Shown: positions 1 to 7,154 of the stretch, piece by piece
Numbering within the stretch: position 1 is the first letter of the stretch
Layout of the letters: the number at the start of each line of letters is the position of its first letter
Origin: CAZTHK01 sp964613215
GTDB lineage: Bacteria > Krumholzibacteriota > Krumholzibacteriia > Krumholzibacteriales > CAZTHK01
Reading direction: 5' to 3'
Length of the DNA: 15,533 nt
NCBI GenBank assembly: GCA_964613215.1
Contig: CAZTHK010000036.1
Coordinates: 1-15,533, forward strand
Translations under genes and position numbers: made by a program
Notes under the pieces: generated by a model
What the model was told of the DNA's origin: nothing
Database searches by the model: none
The model's input: the letters and a program-made list of their open reading frames with translations, nothing else

Positions 1-3
1 CGA

Positions 4-21
4 CCGGCTCCTCTCAGCCGG
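4..21 (-). terminator. Possible terminator hairpin after the large secreted protein gene
   Basis: Read on the minus strand, CCGGCT and AGCCGG form a perfect 6-bp GC-rich stem around the loop GAGAGG, about 30 bp after the stop codon of the gene ending at 51. A downstream T-run, if present, would lie outside the window, so the terminator call rests on the stem and its position only. Confidence 0.45.
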
Positions 22-50
22 CTAGAAATGACACCCCCTTCCCCGGGCGC

Positions 51-3000
51 TCACCGCAGCAGTACCATCTTCCTGGTAGCGGTAAAGTTACCGGATTCGA
101 TCTTGTAGAAGTAGACTCCGCTGGAAACCCTGGAACCGGTATCGTTGGTACCGTTCCAGTTCTCATTGTAGGAGCCTGCGTCACGAACCTCGTTGACCAG
201 TGTCTTGACCAACTGTCCGGCAACATTGTAGATCTTCAAGCTAACGTTGCCCTTCTCCCGGATGTCGAACCTGATAGTAGTAGCCGGGTTGAAGGGATTG
301 GGGAAGTTCTGAGCAAGCCTGTAGCTGGCAGGAACTTCGCCCCCTGTGATGTCCGGCCGGGTGCTCCCCGACTTCATCCACTCGAATACCTTTTTGGCAA
401 GGGAGCTTCTGACCCGCGGGCTGAAGTTTCCGCCGTCCCGTACATACCTCCAGCTGAATCCGTGCCACATGGTCCTGGCAGTATATCCGCCTTCATTGAC
501 CTTTTCAGACTCTATGGCAGCGTAGTAGCTGGTGGAGTTATAGGCGGGATAATGCAGGGCATATTCACCATTTCCGGTTTTATCCAGGACATCGAAACTG
601 TTTATCAGCGGACAACCCCCGGAAAGATACAGCGAATCGCCGTGTGAATAAACGCTACTTACGGCAGCCCCTCTGACCCCTGGATAGACCACTCCGCCGC
701 CGTCGTAACCGCCGGTTAAGCCGTAGTAACTGTAATTAACGGGGTCCACCCCGCACCAGGTGTTGAGGAGAGCGGCAGATGAAGCAGAGGGGAGCAGGCC
801 CAGTTCCTCTGCAACACCGTCTCCGTTGATCCACAGGCCGGTATTGTGCTCCGACAGGTTCATCCAGTCGACCAGCAGTTGGCAATCATTGCTCTTATCC
901 GTATCCATAGTGCCGTCACAGATGGTTACATAGTCAAGGTTTCCCGAATCCCAAATAATCACTTCATAGGCATCCATCAATTGCTGGAGCCTGACCCTGC
1001 TCGCAGGCCCGTTGGAGGCACCGGAGTAGGAGCTGTTAACATCGTAGCGGTCGGGCTGCGAGCTGTCTGGGAGTACATCCTTGAAGGTCATATTCCAGTA
1101 AAGCTCGGTAATTCCCTGTATACTGCCCCTTGCGTGGAAATCATCCACATACAGTATATCGCTGGCGGTGGTGGGCAGGCAGGTCCACTCGAAGTATCTC
1201 TCCTCATCCGTTCTGGCCTTATCGGGATCGGGATAGCGGCTGGTAACCCCATCCGCATCGGTGGCTTCGAAGTAGTAGGATATCTGATATCCACAGGTAA
1301 ACAGGGAATCGTTCAGGTCGACCATGTACCTGTCCCCGGCGATGTTTCCCCCTGCTGTCCTGGCGGAATCGCATTGAATCACGGTCCACAGGATGCCGTC
1401 GTCATTCTGATAGCTGCCATAGGTGCCTTCCAGCTGAGAACCGTAAAGGTTGGGCTTGCCATTCCCGCCGATATCCACAGCCCTGACATGCATGTAAATT
1501 TCAGCCCTGCCGTTGCCGGCGGTTCCCAGGGAACCTGCCAGAGGAGCATTACAGTATACCACTGCGGAGTCGGCTGGCCGGATAACAGGATTATCATCAG
1601 AGTTGAGGTCCTGGGCACCGTCGGCGCGGATGTAGGCATCGACGGCCTGCCAGTCGAATTCCTCTTCAGGGAAGTTATCCTGAAAAAGTTCGACACTGCG
1701 ACTGTACCACCGCGGTCCGGCGGTGCTGTATCTCTCCACCCTCACATCATCAAAATAGGGGGCGGGGGTATGTTCTGCGCAGTCCCCGTAGGTGAGATAC
1801 CAGGAGTCGCACATGTCCACCACCTCAAGCTTGACCTGAATGGTATCGGCGGAGACCAGATCGCCTATCTCATTCATTGAGTAGTGGTAATAGTCCGCAC
1901 CGTAATAACCGAATCCCCGGTCCATCCAATCCCCCGGACAGCCGTTCTCTATGTCCCGGACCTGCCAGTTGTAGAACACCAGATTCTGTATCGGCAAATC
2001 ACGGTACACACTGAACTTCAGCAGAGCTCCGCCCAGGTTGGTCAGGTCACCGGCCGGAATATCGGCATCCTGATATTCATCGTAATTGGTACTGTATCTG
2101 GTCATATCTATGGGAGGGGATATCACCGCCTCATCCTGGCAGGGTGCCGAGACACCACCCTCTCCCTGGCAGAAGGGCGTACCCCAGAGCCAGGAGGGAT
2201 AAGGATTGGCAGGTTCAACCCCGGATCCCTTGAAGAAAACTATCTGGGTACCGTAGTTGTAGCCGCAGGGATCGAGGTCGTCAAGATTATTTGCCAGACC
2301 GGAATATTTGCCGAAAGGTTCGGCGTGCTTTCCCTGCCAGAAAGCGGTACCCCTGTCACAGTCGCTGCCGCCTTCGAAATCCTCATAATGGATGACCCCG
2401 GTATCATCAGCCACGGTTATGGAATCGATTATGACCGCTCCGTCGGTAGTCCAGAGCCCATCCTCATCACTCCAGGCCCCGTCGGAGGTAAAATGGAACC
2501 GTAGTTTGGTCTTGACCTGATTGATAAGGAAGCTTGACACAACCACTTCATCCGATCTCCCATCCCAGGATCCTCCTTCCGGCAGCTCACGCCAGTCCCC
2601 GCCGCCGGCATCGTATTCCACCAGCACTTCATCATAACCGGTTTCGGTATCGAAGAAAGCGTGATAGGAAAGAGTGAGGGGACCGGTGAATACAAAATCA
2701 TCAGACTCAAGCATCTGATCCCATCCGTTGCCGTACCCGGTGGGGTCCTCCCACCCGCACATGTACTCATTGGAGAACCCGCAGATTCCCTCATGGGCAC
2801 CGCACCACATGGAGTAGCTGCCCTGTATGGGCGCCAGCTTGCCGCTGCCCAGGCCGGGTTCGGCGAAGTCTTCTATATGAAAAAAGGTATCTATCTGGGC
2901 GGTGTTGTCCACCCTGGTCCAGCCCTGCCAGTCGAGCTGCTCGAAGTCGAACCAGACCAGCCGGTAGGTGTCGGCGGCGGCAGACTTCTGCATCCCCCGG

Positions 3001-3155
3001 ATGCCCTGATCCTCCAGGATGGGATCCCTGAATTCCTCAGCAGTCCATGGCCTCATAACCTTCCGCTGCTGACGCCGGATATCACGGGCTGAAGCTGAAG
3101 ATGCAAGGATGGCCAGCAGAACTGCAACCATAAACATTATTATACATCTTCTCAT
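51..3155 (-). CDS. Large secreted multi-domain protein with C-terminal FlgD-Ig / T9SS-type sorting domain
   Basis: Product of 1034 residues if it starts at the ATG at 3153-3155. That start gives a compact Sec signal peptide (MRRCIIMFMVAVLLAILASSASA, cleavage near residue 23) and has GGAGAG seven bases upstream. A longer reading from 3188 would add 11 residues before the signal and is less likely. After the signal come two beta-rich, jelly-roll-like modules (about 60-250 and 255-480). The first has the 'GYGNGWDQ' and 'GYDEVLVEYD' patterns seen in secreted FCB-group proteins. A further beta-rich stretch (about 480-660) follows, then an alpha/beta stretch (about 667-930) beginning 'ILYVDDF' with 'YEVIIWDSGN', resembling flavodoxin/GATase-like domains of this protein type. 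Residues about 943-1034 form a FlgD-Ig / type-A sorting domain ending in 'TRKMVLLR'. Probably exported and surface-attached or released. No catalytic residues are recognised, so the function is unknown. The gene appears monocistronic. Confidence 0.85.
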   Translation of the reverse strand: MRRCIIMFMVAVLLAILASSASARDIRRQQRKVMRPWTAEEFRDPILEDQGIRGMQKSAAADTYRLVWFDFEQLDWQGWTRVDNTAQIDTFFHIEDFAEPGLGSGKLAPIQGSYSMWCGAHEGICGFSNEYMCGWEDPTGYGNGWDQMLESDDFVFTGPLTLSYHAFFDTETGYDEVLVEYDAGGGDWRELPEGGSWDGRSDEVVVSSFLINQVKTKLRFHFTSDGAWSDEDGLWTTDGAVIIDSITVADDTGVIHYEDFEGGSDCDRGTAFWQGKHAEPFGKYSGLANNLDDLDPCGYNYGTQIVFFKGSGVEPANPYPSWLWGTPFCQGEGGVSAPCQDEAVISPPIDMTRYSTNYDEYQDADIPAGDLTNLGGALLKFSVYRDLPIQNLVFYNWQVRDIENGCPGDWMDRGFGYYGADYYHYSMNEIGDLVSADTIQVKLEVVDMCDSWYLTYGDCAEHTPAPYFDDVRVERYSTAGPRWYSRSVELFQDNFPEEEFDWQAVDAYIRADGAQDLNSDDNPVIRPADSAVVYCNAPLAGSLGTAGNGRAEIYMHVRAVDIGGNGKPNLYGSQLEGTYGSYQNDDGILWTVIQCDSARTAGGNIAGDRYMVDLNDSLFTCGYQISYYFEATDADGVTSRYPDPDKARTDEERYFEWTCLPTTASDILYVDDFHARGSIQGITELYWNMTFKDVLPDSSQPDRYDVNSSYSGASNGPASRVRLQQLMDAYEVIIWDSGNLDYVTICDGTMDTDKSNDCQLLVDWMNLSEHNTGLWINGDGVAEELGLLPSASSAALLNTWCGVDPVNYSYYGLTGGYDGGGVVYPGVRGAAVSSVYSHGDSLYLSGGCPLINSFDVLDKTGNGEYALHYPAYNSTSYYAAIESEKVNEGGYTARTMWHGFSWRYVRDGGNFSPRVRSSLAKKVFEWMKSGSTRPDITGGEVPASYRLAQNFPNPFNPATTIRFDIREKGNVSLKIYNVAGQLVKTLVNEVRDAGSYNENWNGTNDTGSRVSSGVYFYKIESGNFTATRKMVLLR

Positions 3156-3162
3156 GGTTAAT

Positions 3163-3168
3163 CTCTCC
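3163..3168 (-). promoter_or_regulatory. Ribosome binding site that decides the start at 3155
   Basis: GGAGAG on the minus strand, seven bases before the ATG at 3155. It supports that start over the upstream in-frame ATGs at 3170 and 3188. The ATG at 3170 overlaps this site. Confidence 0.6.
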
Positions 3169-3188
3169 ATCGTTAACAGAAAGAACAC

Positions 3189-3674
3189 TCTAATATCTAT
3201 AAGACGTCAATTGCTGCATAATTACAGAGCCTGATCCGGAGACTCGGTTCAGAAAATTCTACTTTGATAACAGCCCTGTCAGGAAGCATACAAGATATTC
3301 TTATTCGTCCCTCTACCCACTCCATGTCAGCTGCCCGGAAGGGAACATAACCGGCAGCGATCACTGTTCAGGGCTCCCGCATCCGGAAGGAGAATAATAC
3401 AGAATGCCGGTATATTCCTGAAAAAACACCCTTCAGTGGAATAAATCACCTCCCGCCGGATGATGCCGTCCCTGAGCTGCATTGTATCAATGAGCCCTTA
3501 ATCTGAATAAGCCCTTGTATTTTGCATTTTACCATATCAGGGGGGATATTTCAATTAAATCCGGGAGGCTGCAAGGGCGGCGGGCACACTTCCATACCGC
3601 CGGAAATTGCGGCGAATTTCCGGATAAAACGGCTGATTGCTTTTACTACGCCCCCCCGGCACAGCACCAGTGTA
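3189..3674. other. Intergenic region between the secreted-protein gene and the peptidase gene
   Basis: About 485 bp with no convincing gene. Plus-strand reading frames near 3515-3935 run into the peptidase gene and lack a family signature. The region should hold the peptidase terminator and the promoter of the gene ending at 51. A perfect 9-bp inverted repeat lies at 3600-3623. A weaker, bulged hairpin (ATTCCTGAA against TTCAGTGGAAT) lies at 3414-3442. I could not identify a good -35/-10 pair for the minus-strand gene. Confidence 0.5.
3600..3623 (-). repeat. Perfect inverted repeat downstream of the peptidase gene, possible terminator
   Basis: CCGGAAATT and AATTTCCGG form a 9-bp perfect stem around a 6-base GC loop (GCGGCG on the plus strand), about 50 bp beyond the peptidase stop codon. 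Neither side carries a T-run, so it is not a textbook intrinsic terminator. It may be a Rho-assisted terminator, an mRNA-stabilising hairpin or a protein site. Confidence 0.5.
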
Positions 3675-5786
3675 CTACTGTATCATCCCCAGTCTCCACA
3701 TCAGGAAGGTCATCTCGTCGGCGCTGTCCTCAATCTGTTTGCTGACCGGCCGTCCTCCCGAATGACCCGCTTTGGTATCATAGAGGATCATTATGGGATT
3801 ATCCGAACTGTTGGCCCACTGAAGCATGGCGGTCATCTTGCGGGCATGCAGGGGAGCCACCCGGGTATCCGAATCCCCCGTGATAAACAGGGTGGAGGGA
3901 TAGGGAGTGCCGCTTTGAACATTGTGGTAGGGTGAATATTCCAGAAGATATTCGAACTGCTCCGGATCCTCGGCGCTCCCGTACTCGGAGACCCAGAATT
4001 TCCCCAGCAGGAACTTGTGATACCTGAGCATATCCAGCAGGGGGTAGGTGCAGACTACCGCTCCGAACAGTTCCGGGCGCTGGACCATTACCGCACCCAC
4101 CAGAAGACCTCCATTGCTTCCTCCTCTGATGGCGAGCCGGGAGGGGCTGGTATAGCCCTCCTCTATCAGCCACCCGGCTGACGATATGAAATCATCGAAA
4201 ACATTCTGCTTATTCCCGAACATCCCCGCCCGGTGCCATTCTTCGCCGAACTCCCCCCCTCCTCTCAGATTGGGCAGGGCATAGAGACCGCCGTGTTCGG
4301 TCCACAGCACCGCGGTGGATCTGAATGAAGGAGTAAGACTGATGTTAAATCCCCCGTAACCGGTAATCAGGGTGGGATTATTTCCATCCATCTCCATATC
4401 CCGGCGGTGAACCAGAAACATGGGCACCCGGGTTCCGTCATCTGAACTGAACCAGACCTGCTTTACCTCAAGTTCTTCGGCGTTCACCGGTACATCCAGT
4501 CTGGCCCAGACATCCTTCTCGCCGGCAGCCACACCATACCTGTAAATAGTAGTGGGTACATGAAAAGAGGTGAACACGAAGAAGGCCTGATCACTCTCCC
4601 AACTTCCCCTCACCCCGCTCACTGTTCCCAGGGTGGAGAAGGATATATCATCCACAAATTCGCCTTCCGGCTGGAATATCTTCACCCTGGATACCACATC
4701 CTGCAAATAGTTAACAAACAGCCTGCCCCCCGCCAGGGAGAATCCCTCTATAACTCCCTCCTCTTCCGGTATTATCTCTTTCCAGTTTTCAGGGGCGGGA
4801 TTCTCCGGATCAACCGCCATAATCCGGCCACGGGGGGCGTTCCAGTCGGTCTGGAGAAATATTCTGCCCCCTCCGTACCGGGGAGTAAATCTGGCCTGGA
4901 TGTCATTTACCAGTGTCTTTATCGGTCCGCCCCGGGCGAGGTCCTGGTAATAGATCTCGGTCTTCTGCCCTGCCGAACCATGGAAAACCACCAGAATCAG
5001 ATAACGGCCGTCTTCGGTCACAGAAGCACTGATACCCTCCCGGGGACCGAAATCCCCCCCGAAGATCTCACGGTCTTCTGCGGTATCAGTACCCATCTGG
5101 TGATAGAACACCGTGGAGCCGGCAGTGGGATTATGACGGGAGTAGTAAAAACCGTCTCCGTCCGGAACCATGGAAACACCAAAATACAATCCCCTCTCCA
5201 GTTGATCCGGGATATTCTCCCTCTTATCCACATCCATGAATCTCACCGTTACTTCATCCGCTCCTCCCTCCCTTATTCCATAGGCCAGCAGCTTGCCGTC
5301 CGGGGACACATCCATCATCCTGACACTCTTTGAATAATCCTTACTCATGGAATGGGGATCTATCAGAACCTTATCCTCACCATCCAGCCCCTCCCTCATG
5401 TATATTACGAACAGATCCTGATCGGCCGACCTCCTGGAGAGAAAATACCTTCCCCCTCTCCCGGTGGGAACGGTTATACGGTCGATCTTCATCAATTCGG
5501 TAAGCCGCTCTTTCAATTCCTCCCGGCCGGAGACATCATCCAGAAGGGAATTAGTATACTCATTCTGTTTCGCTATCCAGCTTCTGGTCCGGGGGCTCTG
5601 CTGATCTTCCAGCCACCTGTACGGATCGGCAACCTCCACTCCGTGGAGGGTATCCACTACCATATTCCGCCTGGTCTCCGGGGGATTGGCGGTATCCCGG
5701 CCAGAGCATGAAAAAATCAGTGCAAACAGAACAAACACCATAACCGGCTGCAGGATCATCCTGTTCAATCTGCCATCAAACTTCAT
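3675..5786 (-). CDS. Prolyl oligopeptidase family serine peptidase (S9A), predicted lipoprotein
   Basis: This 703-residue protein has the full-length S9A architecture. The N-terminal motif 'VADPYRWLED' (about 52-61) is typical of the family, a beta-propeller follows to about residue 430, and the rest is the alpha/beta-hydrolase domain. The catalytic triad is readable: Ser557 in 'GGSNGG', Asp640 in 'TGDSDTRV' and His675 in 'KAGHSGG'. Arg642 sits where the substrate-carboxylate-binding arginine lies in the porcine enzyme. Such enzymes cleave short peptides after proline. Residues 1-26 look like a lipoprotein signal with Cys27 in 'LIFSC'; Phe at -2 is unusual but tolerated. It would therefore act outside the cytoplasm, attached to a membrane. 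AAGGAG lies five bases before the ATG. It appears to be transcribed alone. Family confidence is very high. The anchoring is inferred from the signal. Confidence 0.95.
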   Translation of the reverse strand: MKFDGRLNRMILQPVMVFVLFALIFSCSGRDTANPPETRRNMVVDTLHGVEVADPYRWLEDQQSPRTRSWIAKQNEYTNSLLDDVSGREELKERLTELMKIDRITVPTGRGGRYFLSRRSADQDLFVIYMREGLDGEDKVLIDPHSMSKDYSKSVRMMDVSPDGKLLAYGIREGGADEVTVRFMDVDKRENIPDQLERGLYFGVSMVPDGDGFYYSRHNPTAGSTVFYHQMGTDTAEDREIFGGDFGPREGISASVTEDGRYLILVVFHGSAGQKTEIYYQDLARGGPIKTLVNDIQARFTPRYGGGRIFLQTDWNAPRGRIMAVDPENPAPENWKEIIPEEEGVIEGFSLAGGRLFVNYLQDVVSRVKIFQPEGEFVDDISFSTLGTVSGVRGSWESDQAFFVFTSFHVPTTIYRYGVAAGEKDVWARLDVPVNAEELEVKQVWFSSDDGTRVPMFLVHRRDMEMDGNNPTLITGYGGFNISLTPSFRSTAVLWTEHGGLYALPNLRGGGEFGEEWHRAGMFGNKQNVFDDFISSAGWLIEEGYTSPSRLAIRGGSNGGLLVGAVMVQRPELFGAVVCTYPLLDMLRYHKFLLGKFWVSEYGSAEDPEQFEYLLEYSPYHNVQSGTPYPSTLFITGDSDTRVAPLHARKMTAMLQWANSSDNPIMILYDTKAGHSGGRPVSKQIEDSADEMTFLMWRLGMIQ

Positions 5787-5962
5787 CTCATCTCCTTTTC
5801 AAGGGCCCGGGCATTTTTATATTAATAATCATATTAAACCAAACCGGCGGCTGAAAAAATATTAAATTATGGTGTTTGACAGGGAAAAATATAGAGTAAT
5901 CCTCTCTGTCATCTCATCCTCCGGGAGTATCTGACCGGAGATGGTCCGGCGGATATTTCAAT

Positions 5963-5990
5963 TTGCAAGGGTTACAAGTGGAAATATAGC
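5963..5990 (+). promoter_or_regulatory. Candidate sigma70-type promoter for the plus-strand lipoprotein gene
   Basis: TTGCAA (5963-5968) and TATAGC (5985-5990) are separated by 16 bases and partly match the -35 and -10 consensus. The site is about 220 bp upstream of the ATG at 6209, which would give a long leader. The TATAAT at 6035-6040 is an alternative -10 without a recognisable -35. Confidence 0.3.
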
Positions 5991-5992
5991 AG

Positions 5993-6033
5993 AATGAGAA
6001 GATAGCCTGGCCCTTCTCATGGCATAATGAGAA
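5993..6033. repeat. Triple ATGAGAA motif cluster, candidate operator
   Basis: AATGAGAA occurs at 5993-6000 and again at 6026-6033. An inverted copy lies between them, so that ATGAGAAG (5994-6001) and CTTCTCAT (6013-6020) form a perfect 8-bp inverted repeat with an 11-base spacer. The cluster sits between two putative -10 elements, the position expected of a repressor or activator site. Confidence 0.4.
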
Positions 6034-6194
6034 CTATAATGTAACAACCGGGAGCCATATACCTGCTTTCAATATACCTAATATACGGTATAACAGCCAC
6101 TTAGCGCAGCATAATCCGCCTGTCCGGTTAGTGGCATACAGCTTGCTGAACTCCTTGGCGAGGGGAAATTACCAGGACTTACTTTCTTAGAGAG

Positions 6195-6202
6195 AAGGAG
6201 GT
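6195..6202 (+). promoter_or_regulatory. Strong Shine-Dalgarno for the He_PIG lipoprotein
   Basis: AAGGAGGT, six bases before the ATG at 6209, is close to a perfect anti-SD match and fixes the start. Confidence 0.8.
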
Positions 6203-6208
6203 CACATC

Positions 6209-7048
6209 ATGAGGAAGGTCCTAGTGGTCCTGATGAGCTTAATGATCAGTGCGGTACTGATTTCATGCTCTGAGGACGAAACAACAGTCACACCGACTCC
6301 TACTCCGGCTGATCTGGAGATTACCACGGATTCGGCGCTGACCAGCTATGTTTGCGAACCCATTAATATGGACATTGAAGCAGTTCATGGTACTGCTCCC
6401 TATTCATGGGATGTTGCCGACGGTAGTGATCCGCTTCCCACGGGTATTACCATGACATCAGAAGGTACTATTTCCGGTGTGCTGGAAACCACCGGTGAAT
6501 GGACTTTCACTCTGGAATGCACAGACAGCGCCGATCCTACTGAGGCTGTCTCGCGTGAATTCACACTCACGGTTTCAGAGAAATCCAATCCCTCCCTGGG
6601 GGTATTCTTCGACGAGGGTGGCGAGGACTGTTCATCTACCACCACTGCTTTCAGCACCCTGGATTGCTATGTCTATCTGATGCTGGCAGACCAGGATCCC
6701 AATAACTGCGCCCAGGCCTGTGAGTTCAAGCTGTGCCTGAAGAATTCTGATGGTGTAGAACTTGAAGCCGGTACCGACTATGCTATTGTCAGTGCCGATT
6801 ATAATGACTACGCCTCGGTAGTATTGGGTGACATGCTCAGTGGTGTATCCATGGGATTCTCCAGGCCGATGTACGGACCAACCGTGTCTGTTGCTACCTT
6901 CGGCCTGATTCTGTTCGAGGATCTCAGCAACCTGAACTTCGAGTTCGAGGCTGTTCCCGACGGATACCTGGCCATCACCCAGTGTGATGAACAGGCGGGA
7001 TACCCCATATACGAGATCGAAGGACGCAAGGCCGCGGTTAACTACTAA
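6209..7048 (+). CDS. Lipoprotein with He_PIG-type Ig-like domain and Cys-rich C-terminal beta domain
   Basis: This 279-residue protein begins with a clear lipoprotein signal: Arg2-Lys3, a hydrophobic core, and Cys20 in 'LISC'. A Thr/Pro linker follows (about 24-34). Residues about 36-123 match the putative-Ig (He_PIG, cadherin-like) pattern, seen in 'PYSWDVADG', 'LPTGITMTSEGTISG' and 'FTLECTDS', with Cys49 and Cys104 placed as a possible disulfide. Residues about 128-275 form a second beta-rich domain that I do not recognise, with cysteines at 141, 153, 167, 171, 176 and 259. It is probably a membrane-anchored, extracytoplasmic adhesion or scaffold protein; its partner is unknown. It is transcribed alone, away from the peptidase gene, and ends at a strong terminator. 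No enzyme motif is visible. Confidence 0.85.
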   Translation: MRKVLVVLMSLMISAVLISCSEDETTVTPTPTPADLEITTDSALTSYVCEPINMDIEAVHGTAPYSWDVADGSDPLPTGITMTSEGTISGVLETTGEWTFTLECTDSADPTEAVSREFTLTVSEKSNPSLGVFFDEGGEDCSSTTTAFSTLDCYVYLMLADQDPNNCAQACEFKLCLKNSDGVELEAGTDYAIVSADYNDYASVVLGDMLSGVSMGFSRPMYGPTVSVATFGLILFEDLSNLNFEFEAVPDGYLAITQCDEQAGYPIYEIEGRKAAVNY

Positions 7049-7061
7049 CAGGCCCGGAAAC

Positions 7062-7092
7062 ATGGAACTCCGCCCCCGGGCGGAGCTTCCAT
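7062..7092 (+). terminator. GC-rich hairpin just after the He_PIG lipoprotein gene
   Basis: ATGGAA-CTCCGCC pairs with GGCGGAG-(C)-TTCCAT around a CCCG loop: 13 pairs with one bulged C, starting 13 bp after the stop. No T-run follows, so it may protect the mRNA 3' end or act together with the stronger hairpin at 7109-7152. Confidence 0.5.
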
Positions 7093-7108
7093 ACAGTGCC
7101 ACATAAAT

Positions 7109-7152
7109 AACCCCTCGGGAGCACGGCGTTGGAAACGCCACTCCCGGGGGTT
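7109..7152. terminator. Bidirectional intrinsic terminator between convergent genes
   Basis: The outer stem AACCCC-(T)-CGGGAG / CTCCCGGGGTT-type arms give 12 pairs with one bulged T. Inside it, GGCGTT/AACGCC gives six more pairs around a GGA loop. The plus strand continues TTTATTATTT. The minus strand continues TTATTTATGT after the G-run. It can therefore stop transcription of the lipoprotein gene (+) and of the AsmA gene (-), whose stop codon begins only three bases away. Confidence 0.85.
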
Positions 7153-7154
7153 TA

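Larger units (their letters stand above)
5787..6208. promoter_or_regulatory. Divergent intergenic region upstream of the peptidase and the He_PIG lipoprotein
   Basis: About 420 bp, AT-richer than the genes, with no supportable ORF. It must contain both divergent promoters. Structure seen: a bulged hairpin CATCCTCCGG/CCGGAGATG at 5915-5943; a possible sigma70-type promoter TTGCAA-16-TATAGC at 5963-5990 for the plus strand; three copies of an ATGAGAA motif at 5993-6033; a TATAAT at 6035-6040; an 11-bp palindrome TATACGGTATA at 6082-6092; and a 6-bp inverted repeat GCCACT/AGTGGC at 6096-6135. Which of these are used cannot be settled from sequence alone. Confidence 0.5.

Noticed and set aside
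846..1880. 344-residue plus-strand open frame
   Set aside because: It lies wholly inside the large secreted protein gene on the other strand, has no recognisable domain or ribosome binding site, and its composition reads as an antisense shadow.
3515..3935. Two overlapping plus-strand frames reaching into the 3' end of the peptidase gene
   Set aside because: They overlap the well-supported catalytic C-terminus of the peptidase and show no signature. Any coding role in the 3189-3674 gap is unsupported.
4560..5333. 257-residue plus-strand open frame
   Set aside because: It is antisense to the beta-propeller of the prolyl oligopeptidase, with no domain pattern and no SD.
5876..5881. Perfect TTGACA in the gap upstream of the He_PIG lipoprotein
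   Set aside because: There is no -10-like hexamer at 16-18 bases (the site 17 bases on reads ATCCTC), so I did not call a promoter here.
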